Shown piece by piece: positions 18,232-26,845 of a stretch of 64,000 nt of DNA (positions within the stretch are counted from its first letter, which is position 1; every line of letters starts with the position of its first letter). The position numbers and the translations under genes are program-made. A model generated the notes under the pieces. The model ran no database searches. It was not told where the DNA came from and saw only the letters and a program-made list of their open reading frames with translations. The DNA comes from Candidatus Formimonas warabiya (GTDB lineage: Bacteria > Bacillota > Dehalobacteriia > Dehalobacteriales > Dehalobacteriaceae), in contig NZ_CP017634.1 in assembly GCF_002777255.1 (NCBI RefSeq), positions 310,001-374,000 on the forward strand, in the 5' to 3' direction.

Positions 18232-19017
18232 ATGACAGTGGAGTTTAAGCTTTTGGGAACAGGAGCGGGACCGGGAGTGCCCTCATACTTTTGTGACTGT
18301 CCCGCATGTAAAGAAGCCCGAGAAAACCCTTGCTTAGCCCGAACCCGTAGTGGGGCGGTCATTGATACGGGGAAGGAAAAAATTCTCATCGACGCCTCAC
18401 CTGACTTAAGAAGCCAACTGGTGAGAGAGCAGATTACATCCCTTGATTACGTATTTCTTACCCACTGGCACTACGACCATTTTGGAGGACTGGGCGACCT
18501 GGAATTCTATGTGAAACTGAGCAGGCGCCAGCCCCTTAAATTATTTTTACCACCGGAGGCTCTTGAGGCATTTCACTCAGCATATCCGTTTTTGCCTGAG
18601 GTTTTTGATCTGATCACCTGGCAGTTCGAACAGGTTTATTGCTTCGAAAATCTCACGCTTACTCCCCTGCCGGCCAGACATGGGATTCAGACGGCAGGCC
18701 TTGTGCTGGAATCAAAAAGAAAACTGGCCTATTTCACCGATACTTCCGGATTGCCTGATTCCACTGCCCGGATCATTGAAGGAACGGATTTTCTCGTTTG
18801 TGATGCCACATTTTATGGAGAGAACTGGTATCCTCATCGTCATATGTCACTAGAAGAAGCGATTCAATTAGGAAAAAAGGTAAAAGCCGGAAATACGGTC
18901 CTTACCCATCTGGCCATGCATTATAGTACCCCGGTGACCGTTGCTCAATTGGCGGAGGAAATCAGTGCCCATCCCGGAGTCTCCTTGGCCTACGACGGGA
19001 TGGTAATCACATTATAA
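18232..19017 (+). CDS. MBL-fold metallohydrolase, PhnP-like
   Basis: 261-residue metallo-beta-lactamase-fold hydrolase. The zinc site motif THWHYDHFGG is complete and a later LTHLAMHYS supplies another ligand. The N-terminal CDCPACKEA with a further Cys resembles the structural zinc knuckle of PhnP, the cyclic ribose phosphate phosphodiesterase. A cyclic phosphodiester substrate is therefore plausible and would fit beside a nucleoside hydrolase and a kinase. No phn genes are present, so C-P lyase is not implied. It lies 31 bases after the DUF169-ferredoxin gene in the same operon. Confidence 0.8.
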   Translation: MTVEFKLLGTGAGPGVPSYFCDCPACKEARENPCLARTRSGAVIDTGKEKILIDASPDLRSQLVREQITSLDYVFLTHWHYDHFGGLGDLEFYVKLSRRQPLKLFLPPEALEAFHSAYPFLPEVFDLITWQFEQVYCFENLTLTPLPARHGIQTAGLVLESKRKLAYFTDTSGLPDSTARIIEGTDFLVCDATFYGENWYPHRHMSLEEAIQLGKKVKAGNTVLTHLAMHYSTPVTVAQLAEEISAHPGVSLAYDGMVITL

Positions 19018-19066
19018 TCAATAATTCGGTGAGAAAATGAACGGGATAGAAGGGTGAAGGTGGGCC

Positions 19067-20089
19067 ATGCTGAATGAACGATTACTTGGTCCTATCAAAG
19101 CATACGTAAACAGCCACCAATTTCGCTGTGGCATGGATCTAAACCCAGGGAAGATTGAGGTCCGGTTCCTGGCCCAAGGGGAATATAATCTTAATTATCT
19201 TCTGGAAACGACCGGGGGTAAGTATGTTTTAAGGGTCAACACGGCAAGCCAGATGAAACTGGAAAACCAAATCGCTTATGAATATCAGGTCCTGCAATTA
19301 CTCAACAAGTCCGGCGTTACCCCCAGGCCTTTTTATCTGGATGATCGCAAACAAACAGTGCCCTATGGACTTCTGGTCATGGAGTATCTTCCCGGGGAGC
19401 CTCTGGATTACCGTTACGACTTGCCTAAGGCCGCCCGGACTTTTGCCCGCATCCATAGCCTGGAATTCGGTGCAGGTGCGGCCGGTTTTCTGATGAAGCA
19501 GACAGGTCCTTTTACCGGTGTTTATCAGGAAGCCGTAACTTTATTGGAAAGCTTTTTCAATTGCCCGGACGCCGATGTGCAAATCAAATGGATTTTAGAA
19601 AGAGCACTGCTAAAGGCAGAAGAAAAGAAGAAAGATGAAGACTTTCTTCTGCACGAACCCTGGCTGGCCGTAATCAATACCGAAGTTAATTCACATAATT
19701 TTATCGTCAATCAGGAGCGCCTCACCTGCCATCTGATTGATTGGGAAAAGCCCATCTATGGAGAGCCGGCGCAAGACTTAAGCATGTTTCTCATTGCCAC
19801 GACCACGATGTGGAAGCGCAATTATGTGTTGAGCGTAAAGGAAGAGGAAGAATTTTTGGCGGTTTATCTCAACTGCTTAGCTACGACTTGTCCCTACAAG
19901 AATACACTTCGGGACCGGGTCCAAATGTTCAAGCTTTTCAATTACCTGCGGGCCATATCCTGGTGTGCCATGGCCTGGACGGAATACACAAAGCCCGGTC
20001 GTCCCCTGGTAAACAGGGATACCTTTGAAAAAATAAAAGCTTATCTGGAGCCGGAGTTTATCAGAACCAGTTTGCTAAATTTAATTTAA
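19067..20089 (+). CDS. Aminoglycoside/choline-kinase-like phosphotransferase
   Basis: 340-residue protein-kinase-like small-molecule kinase of the APH family. Recognisable parts are the ATP-binding strand YVLRVNTASQ, the hinge LLVMEYLPGEPL and the metal motif LIDWEKPIYGEPAQDLSMF. The catalytic loop normally reads HGDxxxxN, but here it reads INTEVNSHNF, so Glu stands where the catalytic Asp is expected. The protein may be active with Glu or may be an unusual subfamily. Substrate could be a nucleoside-derived sugar given its neighbour, but that is inference. Confidence 0.7.
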   Translation: MLNERLLGPIKAYVNSHQFRCGMDLNPGKIEVRFLAQGEYNLNYLLETTGGKYVLRVNTASQMKLENQIAYEYQVLQLLNKSGVTPRPFYLDDRKQTVPYGLLVMEYLPGEPLDYRYDLPKAARTFARIHSLEFGAGAAGFLMKQTGPFTGVYQEAVTLLESFFNCPDADVQIKWILERALLKAEEKKKDEDFLLHEPWLAVINTEVNSHNFIVNQERLTCHLIDWEKPIYGEPAQDLSMFLIATTTMWKRNYVLSVKEEEEFLAVYLNCLATTCPYKNTLRDRVQMFKLFNYLRAISWCAMAWTEYTKPGRPLVNRDTFEKIKAYLEPEFIRTSLLNLI

Positions 20090-20119
20090 CGCCAATTTGT
20101 GTTTAGGATGGAGAAAGAG

Positions 20120-21004
20120 ATGCCGGAAAAAATTATATTCGATTGCGATAATACCATGGGTGTTGACGGTTGTGACGTCGATGACGGCCTTGCCTTGTTA
20201 TATTTATCAGGTAAAGAAACGGTAGAAATCTGGGGCATTACAACTACATACGGCAATAGTGATCTGGAAACTGTTCATGCGAATACCGCTACCATGCTGA
20301 AAGAGATGGGCAGAACCGATATCCCGCTTCTTAAAGGCTGCCCCCATAAAGATACTTTACAAAGTGAGGCAGCGGAGTTTCTGGTGGAAACGATCAACAG
20401 GCATCCGGGAGATATTTCTATCCTGGGTACGGGATCTTTAACCAATCTTTATGGGGCCTATCTGATGGATCAGAGCATCTTCCATAAAGTCAAAAGAATG
20501 GTGCTGATGGGCGGCATTACCCAGCCCCTGGTCATAAACGGCAAGGTCCTGAATGAGATGAATTTTTCCTGCGATCCGGCTGCCACACAATGTGTTTTAC
20601 AGAACGGGGAAAATGTAGCGGTGATTACAGGCAATAACTGTCTGGCTGCTTATTTTGGGCACAGGGAGTTTTGCCAAAGACTTTTAAATCATAACGGGCC
20701 GGCAGCCCAATATATCAACCGGAAGTGCCGGCACTGGTTTAACCATATGATGGCGGCTTTTCATCTGGACGGCTTTTACAACTGGGACGTGGTAGCCGCT
20801 GCTTATCTAGTGAACAGCGGGCTTTTTCGGAATCATTACCGAAGGATATTACCTGATCATATTGGCTTGGAAAGAGGGCTTTTATGCCTTAACGCACAAG
20901 AGAAAAATTCATTACTCATAAACTTTCCGGACATTGGTGATCTGAATGATTTCAAGGAAGACGTTTATCAGGCCTGGTTCACTGCGTTTTTGAGAACGGG
21001 TTAG
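20120..21004 (+). CDS. Nucleoside hydrolase (IUNH-like)
   Basis: About 294-residue hydrolase that would split the N-glycosidic bond of a ribonucleoside. The calcium-binding Asp cluster appears as FDCDNTMGVDGCDVDDGLAL, a form with a short insertion relative to the classic DTDPGxDD. Downstream motifs ILGTGSLTNL, MGGITQP and the late NWDVVAAAYL supply the remaining family contacts. I use ATG 20120 (GGAGA six bases upstream); GTG 20099 and ATG 20108 are alternatives. It is the last gene of the sigma-54 operon. Confidence 0.8.
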   Translation: MPEKIIFDCDNTMGVDGCDVDDGLALLYLSGKETVEIWGITTTYGNSDLETVHANTATMLKEMGRTDIPLLKGCPHKDTLQSEAAEFLVETINRHPGDISILGTGSLTNLYGAYLMDQSIFHKVKRMVLMGGITQPLVINGKVLNEMNFSCDPAATQCVLQNGENVAVITGNNCLAAYFGHREFCQRLLNHNGPAAQYINRKCRHWFNHMMAAFHLDGFYNWDVVAAAYLVNSGLFRNHYRRILPDHIGLERGLLCLNAQEKNSLLINFPDIGDLNDFKEDVYQAWFTAFLRTG

Positions 21005-21026
21005 TTTAAAAATAATAAAATCAGTC

Positions 21027-21038
21027 TCAAAATGAAAA
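21027..21038 (+). promoter_or_regulatory. Candidate activator site (TCAAAATGAAAA)
   Basis: Identical 12-mer to that at 14543. It lies 97 bases upstream of the sigma-54 core at 21124, about one helical turn further out than the 87 bases at the first promoter. Confidence 0.5.
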
Positions 21039-21123
21039 ATCTATTCAGTGAATATTGAGAGCCGTGGCAAGGAAAAGCCTTGATATATTTGACCTTTCAG
21101 AGTGATCAATGAAATTTTCCCCA

Positions 21124-21139
21124 TGGCATACTTTTTGCA
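21124..21139 (+). promoter_or_regulatory. Sigma-54 promoter of molybdoenzyme operon 1
   Basis: TGGCATACTTTTTGCA is a near-perfect -24/-12 element, 47 bases upstream of the molybdoenzyme start. Confidence 0.85.
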
Positions 21140-21185
21140 AAAAAAGTAACCGACCGAACGCATAAATTGAGAGAGGAGTTTGGTG

Positions 21186-23405
21186 ATGACGGAAATACGA
21201 AAGGTAGCGTGCCACTACTGCCATATGAATTGCGGTATGCTGGCTTACGTGGAGGATGGCGTAGTCACAAAAGTAGCTGGTGACCCGGAACACCCCTATA
21301 ATCTGGGCGCCCAATGTCCCCGGGGAGTGTCCACACTGGAGCATTTGAACCATCCGAACCGGATTAATTATCCCCTGAAAAGGATTGGGGAAAGAGGTTC
21401 CGGCCAATTTAAAAGAGTGGGCTGGGAAGAAGCTTTAGAGGACATTGCCGCTCGAATCACCGAATTAAAAAATAAATACGGGGCGGAAACCATATCCACC
21501 ATCGGGGGCACAAACCGGACCGACGATTTTGCCCGGAGGAGATTCTTTAACTTATTGGGCAGCCCCAATGTGATCCATACTGCTCCGGTATGCTGGATTC
21601 CCAACTTTTTAACGGAGGCATCTTCCTTTGGCTGGGGGGCATTTGACGCCGAAATCATGGGCGGGTCTAAGTGTTGTGTGGTCTGGGGGCATAATCCGGG
21701 AGCATCCTACCTGCCTGAGATGAGAACCATGCTTATGGCCCGGGAAATGTTTGGCACCAAAATCATCGTCATTGATCCGGTCTTTTCCGAAACTGCCGCT
21801 AAGGCCGATATTTGGCTGCCCATCAGGCCCAATAGCGATAATGCCTTGGCTTTAGCCTGGCTTAATGTCATTATCAATGAGGGGCTATATGATTTTGAAT
21901 TTGTGGAAAATTGGACCGTAGGCTTTGCGGAACTTGTAGACCGGGTGCAGGCATTTTCGCCGGAATGGGCGGGGGAAAAAACCGGTGTTTCCCCGGAGAA
22001 GATCGCGGAAACGGCCCGGCTTTATGCCATGTCTAAACCGGCCTGTATCGCCTGGGGGGTTGCTACCGACCAATTAGGACGGGGCAGTACCAAAGGGGCC
22101 CAGGCGCGCATTGCTTTGCGGGCGATTACAGGAAACATTGATGTCCCTGGTGGGGACGTGATCCCTGGCCCTCATCCCACTTTTATCACGGACTGGGAGA
22201 TGGAGCTTAACGATCTGTTGCCCGAGGAACAAAGAGGGAAACAGATTGGATGCGACAGGTTTAAATTAAACAGTTGGCCGGGTTATGCCCGCTTAACGGA
22301 GAATCTGGTCCGGGTCTGGGGGAAGAGCCTGCCCGCAGAATGGTTCTGTGAAGCGCATCCACCTTCCCTGTTCAGGACAATGATTACCGGCACACCTTAT
22401 CCGGTCAAGGCTTCTATTATCTTAGCCGATAACCCGCTGATTTCCTATGCAAATTCCAGGCTGGTTTATCAGGCCTTGAAGAGCCTGGACTTGTTGGTTG
22501 CCATGGAATACTGGATGACACCATCTGCTCTGCTGGCCGATTATGTGCTTCCTGCCGCTTCATGGATAGAAAGGCCGGTTTTGACCACCACCTACGGTGT
22601 TTCAGACTTTTTGATCGCCTCCCAGAGAGGAATCCAGCCTTTATACGAACGCAAGACAGATATTGATTTTTGGAGTGAGCTTGGTCACAGACTCGGCCAG
22701 GGAGCGTACTGGCCGTGGCAAAGCGACGAGGAAATTTTTCACTATCGTTTGGAACAGATGGGCTACGGAACATCCGGTTTTGATGAATTTGTGGAATATT
22801 TCCGCATGGATTTCGCTCCCCGGGAATATAAAAAATATGAAACCAAAGGATTTGCCACCCCTTCCGGAAAAGTGGAATTGAAAAACTCCCTGTTGGAAGA
22901 ACTGGGCTACGATCCCCTTCCCAATTATGTGGTACCGCCCTTTACCCATGAGGCCAATCCGGAGCTGGCGGAAAAATATCCCGTTATCTTGATTGCCGGG
23001 GGCGGATTCATGCCCTTCTTCCATTCCGAGCACCGGGAGATCACCAGGTTGCGGCTCCTCCGGCCGGACCCCCGGGTGGCCATGAATCCGAAGCTGGCTG
23101 ACCAGTATGGAATTAAGGAAGGAGACTGGGTCTGGATTGAAACACCGACCGGGAAGATTAAGCAAAGAGCATTCTTGAGCGAAGGGATCCCATACGGTTA
23201 TGTGCAGGGGGAAAGAGGCTGGTGGTTCCCGGAAAAAGATACCCGTGATCCTGTGCTCATGGGCGTATTTGAGTCCAACGTCAATGTGCTTCTCAATGAT
23301 GATCCGGAATTTTGCGATGAAGCGACAGGAGCCTGGTGTACCCGGACCGCGCAATGCCGGATTGGAAAAGTAGAGGGGGGAGAATCATGCATTGGGGAAT
23401 GTTGA
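21186..23405 (+). CDS. Molybdopterin oxidoreductase catalytic subunit (DMSO reductase family), enzyme 1
   Basis: 739-residue catalytic subunit. The N-terminal [4Fe-4S] motif is C9-X2-C12-X3-C16-X27-C44, the standard spacing. The probable Mo/W ligand is C135 (APVCWIPN). Later blocks (VVWGHNPGAS, IVIDPVFSETAAKAD, MTPSALLADYVLPAASWIE, SEHREITRLR) contact the two pyranopterins and are typical of the polysulfide/thiosulfate/arsenate reductase side of the family. There is no twin-arginine signal, so it should face the cytoplasm. ATG 21186 has AGGAG seven bases upstream. It forms a complex with the next two gene products. The substrate cannot be assigned from motifs. Confidence 0.88.
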   Translation: MTEIRKVACHYCHMNCGMLAYVEDGVVTKVAGDPEHPYNLGAQCPRGVSTLEHLNHPNRINYPLKRIGERGSGQFKRVGWEEALEDIAARITELKNKYGAETISTIGGTNRTDDFARRRFFNLLGSPNVIHTAPVCWIPNFLTEASSFGWGAFDAEIMGGSKCCVVWGHNPGASYLPEMRTMLMAREMFGTKIIVIDPVFSETAAKADIWLPIRPNSDNALALAWLNVIINEGLYDFEFVENWTVGFAELVDRVQAFSPEWAGEKTGVSPEKIAETARLYAMSKPACIAWGVATDQLGRGSTKGAQARIALRAITGNIDVPGGDVIPGPHPTFITDWEMELNDLLPEEQRGKQIGCDRFKLNSWPGYARLTENLVRVWGKSLPAEWFCEAHPPSLFRTMITGTPYPVKASIILADNPLISYANSRLVYQALKSLDLLVAMEYWMTPSALLADYVLPAASWIERPVLTTTYGVSDFLIASQRGIQPLYERKTDIDFWSELGHRLGQGAYWPWQSDEEIFHYRLEQMGYGTSGFDEFVEYFRMDFAPREYKKYETKGFATPSGKVELKNSLLEELGYDPLPNYVVPPFTHEANPELAEKYPVILIAGGGFMPFFHSEHREITRLRLLRPDPRVAMNPKLADQYGIKEGDWVWIETPTGKIKQRAFLSEGIPYGYVQGERGWWFPEKDTRDPVLMGVFESNVNVLLNDDPEFCDEATGAWCTRTAQCRIGKVEGGESCIGEC

Positions 23406-23929
23406 TGGATCTGAGAAAATGTGTCGGTTGTTATGCCTGTACCATTGCCTGCCAAAATGAACATAACCTGCCTTTCACAGTGCGCTGGAATAAGATCATG
23501 AAGATGGGACCGGTGGGTAATTACCCCAACCTGACCTCCTACAGCGTTCCCGTACCGTGTATGCATTGCCAGGACGCTCCTTGCGCGAACGGATGTCCCA
23601 CCGGGGCCAGTATGGTCCGGAAAGATGGGGTCGTACTTGTGGACCGGGATAAATGCGTCGGGTGCAAGTTTTGTCTGGTCCTTTGCCCCTACGGCGTGCG
23701 CCATTATAACGAAGAAAAAGGAATTGTGGAAAAGTGCACGTTCTGCATGGAAAGACTGGAAGAGGGCAGGGTGACAAGATGTGTGGAGACCTGTCAGTTG
23801 AAAGCCCGTTATTGCGGGGATCTGGACGATCCGGACAGTGAAATTGTCCAATTGATGCGTAAGCATAATGCCAAACCCCTTTATGAAGAATTGGGGACCA
23901 AACCATCCGTATACTATATTATGCCATAG
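23387..23929 (+). CDS. Four-cluster Fe-S electron-transfer subunit (NrfC/PhsB-like)
   Basis: 180-residue ferredoxin-like beta subunit of the molybdoenzyme. Four cysteine groups are visible: CVGCYACTIACQNEH, CMHCQDAPCANGCPTGA, CVGCKFCLVLCPYGV and CTFCMERLEEGRVTRCVETC. These would hold four [4Fe-4S] clusters linking the catalytic and membrane subunits. I start at ATG 23387, which has GGGGAG 4-5 bases upstream and overlaps the catalytic subunit by 19 bases; an upstream in-frame start at 23336 has none. Confidence 0.9.
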   Translation: MHWGMLMDLRKCVGCYACTIACQNEHNLPFTVRWNKIMKMGPVGNYPNLTSYSVPVPCMHCQDAPCANGCPTGASMVRKDGVVLVDRDKCVGCKFCLVLCPYGVRHYNEEKGIVEKCTFCMERLEEGRVTRCVETCQLKARYCGDLDDPDSEIVQLMRKHNAKPLYEELGTKPSVYYIMP

Positions 23930-23945
23930 CAGGAGGTGACGGAAA

Positions 23946-24914
23946 GTGTGGGAAAAAAAACAGCCCTATTGGGAGGGTTTAGCAGTGGGATATTTTTTCC
24001 TGGCGGCCTTGGGAGCAATGACATTTGTCGTGGCCGCACTACTTGACTTGTCAGGAGTGGGAGTAACCAGTGCGATTAACGGTTGGATTAGCCTGGCGGC
24101 TGTCGTTGTTACCGGAATCGGCTCATTATGCCTCATGTTGGAGCTGGGCAATAAATTCAAGTTTTTTTTGGTATTTACCAATCCCTCGTCCATTATGAGC
24201 ATCGGCGCATACTTTCTTTCCCTTTTTATGGTGATGGCTTTCATCTATGCCACCTTTTTCTTTGATTTTATTCCCTGGTATGATACAGGAACCAGTGGTT
24301 TAAGGACTTTTATAGCTGTGATAGGGATGATCGCAGCGCTTGTTCTCGTGACCTATCCTGGTTTGGAACTGGGAGAAGCCCGGGGGAGGACATTCTGGAA
24401 TGGCAGTGCTTTAGTACCGTTATTTTTCATCTCCGGCAGCACTACCGGATTAGCAGGCGTGATGCTGGGGGCGGTAATGCTTGGCCAAGGAGACGCTCCG
24501 GCGATATTGGTGCTGGATAAAATCCTCTTGGGATTCCTCATGGCCCTTCTTGTTTTCATATTAGGGTACCTAATAGACATGAAACATTCCGGCAGGGAAG
24601 CTTCCGTAAGAGCGGTGCAGATTATTCTTCATGGCCTCTATAAGAATACATTTTATGGGGGTATGATCCTCATCGGCATCATCCTTCCGTTGGCAATGTA
24701 TCTTCTGGGAGTAAATCCCGGAGTCCTTGCCGTGAAGGCCTTATTCGTTATTATTGGAGCGGCCTGCTTCAGAAGTGTCTTTATCCAAGCAGCAGTAAGG
24801 ATCGGTTTGCCTGGCGAGGATCGGGAGTGGTATGAGGAGAAAGAACTGCTGGCTTTCGCCGACCGGTTGGAAAAACGCTGGCAGGAAAAGAAGACCTGGC
24901 TCTATCCGGAATAG
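23946..24914 (+). CDS. NrfD/PsrC-type membrane quinone-interacting subunit
   Basis: 322-residue integral membrane protein with about eight or nine helices, the anchor of the molybdoenzyme complex. Length and the motif ATFFFDFIPWYDTG resemble NrfD/PsrC subunits that exchange electrons with the menaquinone pool. Start GTG 23946 has AGGAGGTGAC upstream, and the gene follows the Fe-S subunit by 16 bases. With a catalytic subunit lacking an export signal, the enzyme would face the cytoplasm while the anchor handles quinone. Confidence 0.88.
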   Translation: MWEKKQPYWEGLAVGYFFLAALGAMTFVVAALLDLSGVGVTSAINGWISLAAVVVTGIGSLCLMLELGNKFKFFLVFTNPSSIMSIGAYFLSLFMVMAFIYATFFFDFIPWYDTGTSGLRTFIAVIGMIAALVLVTYPGLELGEARGRTFWNGSALVPLFFISGSTTGLAGVMLGAVMLGQGDAPAILVLDKILLGFLMALLVFILGYLIDMKHSGREASVRAVQIILHGLYKNTFYGGMILIGIILPLAMYLLGVNPGVLAVKALFVIIGAACFRSVFIQAAVRIGLPGEDREWYEEKELLAFADRLEKRWQEKKTWLYPE

Positions 24915-24944
24915 AAAAAGCTTATTGTTTTTATAAATCCAGTG

Positions 24945-25005
24945 TAAATTCAGGGACGGTTCTTGAATTGAATGGCATTCAATTCAAGAACCGTCCCTGA
25001 ATTTA
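24945..25005. repeat. Long palindromic repeat, copy 1 (29-bp perfect arms)
   Basis: Perfect 29-base arms (24945-24973 and 24977-25005) flank a 3-base spacer. The core GGGACGGTTCTTGAATTGAA recurs in the copy at 28169-28237. The pair brackets the MoxR/VWA cassette. As RNA it would form a very stable hairpin, so it may also end transcription from the NrfD gene. It resembles a small non-autonomous mobile or REP-like element. Confidence 0.85.
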
Positions 25006-25112
25006 CTTATATATTGGATAAAAAATGGGAAAAATAGGAACAGTAAATATGGTCGCACGCGCGGTGCTGCACTTAATGGCACCAGCCTGGATCAAGGGAG
25101 GTGCAAAACAAT

Positions 25113-26195
25113 ATGTCGACGATTTGTGCTCTTTCAATTGCCATTCAGGCTGGAGTCCCGATCCTGACCTGGGGCCCCCCGGGTGTAGGAAAAACGGCAA
25201 CCATCACGATGCTTACGGATGTACTGGCTCTCCCGCTCGAAGTTGTTCTGGCGTCCATTCGGGAACCTTCGGATTTTTCTGGTCTTCCGGTCATTAGGAA
25301 GGAAGGTGTGCGCATGGAACCTCCTGCCTGGGCCCATCGCTTGGCACAGGCAGGAAAAGGGGTGCTTTTTCTCGATGAAATCTCCACAGCTCCCCCTGCG
25401 GTCCAGTCTGCCTTATTAAGAGTGGTTTTAGAAAGAGTAGTGGGAGACTTAGCTTTACCAGCCGGTGTATCTGTTGTGGCATCAGCCAACCCGCCTGAAC
25501 AGGCCGTTGGTGGGTGGGATCTTTCCGCTCCTTTAGCGAACAGATTTTGCCATCTGTTTTGGTCCCTGGATGTCCAGTACTGGGTAGAGGGGATGATTGG
25601 GGGCTGGTCTATCTCAGATTTACCGCATCTCCCTCCGGTATGGGAGAATTCTCTAGCGAAAAAACAGGCACTGGTTGCCTCCTTTATCCGGCACAGGCCC
25701 CATTTATTGCTGCAGGTGCCTAAAGATGAAGCTCAAGCCGGCAAAGCTTGGCCATCTCCCAGGTCCTGGGACATGGCAGCCAGGTTATTGGCTGCGGCGG
25801 AAAGTGTGCAAGCGGAAGAGGATGTGGTGGCTTCTCTTGTCACAGGATGCATCGGCGAAGGAACCTGCCTGGAATTTTTAGCCTGGTGCAGGGATTTGGA
25901 TTTACCGGATCCGGAAGAAGTGCTGGCAAATCCTTCCCGCCTTCGCCTGCCGGACAGGGGAGACCAGGCCTTTGCCATACTGACGGCAATCACCGCTGCC
26001 GCTATCGGCCGGCTGACAAAGGAACGCTGGTCTGCTGCCTGGTGTGTACTTGCTCAAGCAGCAGAGCAAGGGAAAAAAGATATCGCGGCGGTTGCAGCCC
26101 GAAAATTAGCTGCAGCTAGGAAACCTGAATTGCCTTTACCCCTGAAAGAATTACAAGAATTCATCCCGCTGCTGCAAAAAGGGGGATTAATGTGA
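25113..26195 (+). CDS. MoxR-family AAA+ ATPase
   Basis: About 360-residue AAA+ ATPase. Walker A is GPPGVGKTA near residue 22, Walker B is GVLFLDEIST, and the sensor/NP region is VVASANPPEQAVGGWDLSAPLANRF. MoxR ATPases usually act with VWA-domain partners to remodel or activate metalloenzymes, and here the DUF2201-VWA gene lies two genes downstream. ATG 25113 is used; an upstream GTG at 25101 overlaps the GGGAGG ribosome site. It overlaps the next gene by four bases. Confidence 0.88.
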   Translation: MSTICALSIAIQAGVPILTWGPPGVGKTATITMLTDVLALPLEVVLASIREPSDFSGLPVIRKEGVRMEPPAWAHRLAQAGKGVLFLDEISTAPPAVQSALLRVVLERVVGDLALPAGVSVVASANPPEQAVGGWDLSAPLANRFCHLFWSLDVQYWVEGMIGGWSISDLPHLPPVWENSLAKKQALVASFIRHRPHLLLQVPKDEAQAGKAWPSPRSWDMAARLLAAAESVQAEEDVVASLVTGCIGEGTCLEFLAWCRDLDLPDPEEVLANPSRLRLPDRGDQAFAILTAITAAAIGRLTKERWSAAWCVLAQAAEQGKKDIAAVAARKLAAARKPELPLPLKELQEFIPLLQKGGLM

Positions 26196-26845
26196 ACTCT
26201 TTTTATGAGTATAGGAATCTGCCTTGGATGGAACTTGGCACGAATCAATCCGGTCAGGTTTTAGTGCGTATGGAAGGTACCGGGGAATCCAGACTGGACT
26301 TATATAGTTACCAAGGTACGAAACTGCCGGCTTATCTTATTTATGTTGTGCTCAAAACCTTACTGGCTGAAGGATGGGTGGAAAAACTAGAAAGTTTGCA
26401 TCAAAGTCGAAAAAATATGTGGAAGGTTGAAGTGTGTTTTAGCCCTAAAGGGACAAAAGAGTATCGGCTTTATACAATTGAACAGCATCAGCCTGTCTGT
26501 TCGTCAACAATTGCCATTTCTCAGGGCCAAATCGAGACCTTTTCCATTTGGTCAGAAGACGCAGCACCTCTCCTGAAGAAAGTTTTCGAGGATTATCCCC
26601 CGGTCTTTTTGCCAAGGTATCGAAATTACCGGCATTTCTATTTTTTTCCCACTCACTTTCCCTTGTTTGCGAAAAATATCAAATTTAAAGAGATTCCGGA
26701 GCCAATAAAAACACGGAGAGAGGAACCACAAAGGATAAAGGTTAATCATGAAATCTTTTTGACCGATACCTTTCCCGCCGGTGTTACTTCCGGAATCATG
26801 GAAACGATTGAAGCATTAAAATGTCTGGAGGTGTTAATGGCGTGA
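26192..26845 (+). CDS. Hypothetical protein between MoxR ATPase and VWA protein
   Basis: 217 residues, not recognised. It starts at GTG, overlapping the MoxR stop by four bases, and its own stop overlaps the VWA start by four bases, so the three proteins are tightly co-translated. It has no membrane segment, no cysteine cluster and no nucleotide motif. The middle is rich in aromatic residues (YRNYRHFYFFPTHFPLF). The strict coupling suggests a structural adaptor or substrate-recognition part of the MoxR-VWA machine, which is inference. Confidence 0.7.
   Translation: MNSFYEYRNLPWMELGTNQSGQVLVRMEGTGESRLDLYSYQGTKLPAYLIYVVLKTLLAEGWVEKLESLHQSRKNMWKVEVCFSPKGTKEYRLYTIEQHQPVCSSTIAISQGQIETFSIWSEDAAPLLKKVFEDYPPVFLPRYRNYRHFYFFPTHFPLFAKNIKFKEIPEPIKTRREEPQRIKVNHEIFLTDTFPAGVTSGIMETIEALKCLEVLMA

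Noticed and set aside
22641..23354. 237-codon minus-strand ORF inside the molybdoenzyme 1 gene
   Set aside because: Lies antisense to a gene with clear family motifs, has no ribosome site or recognisable product; shadow of biased codon use.
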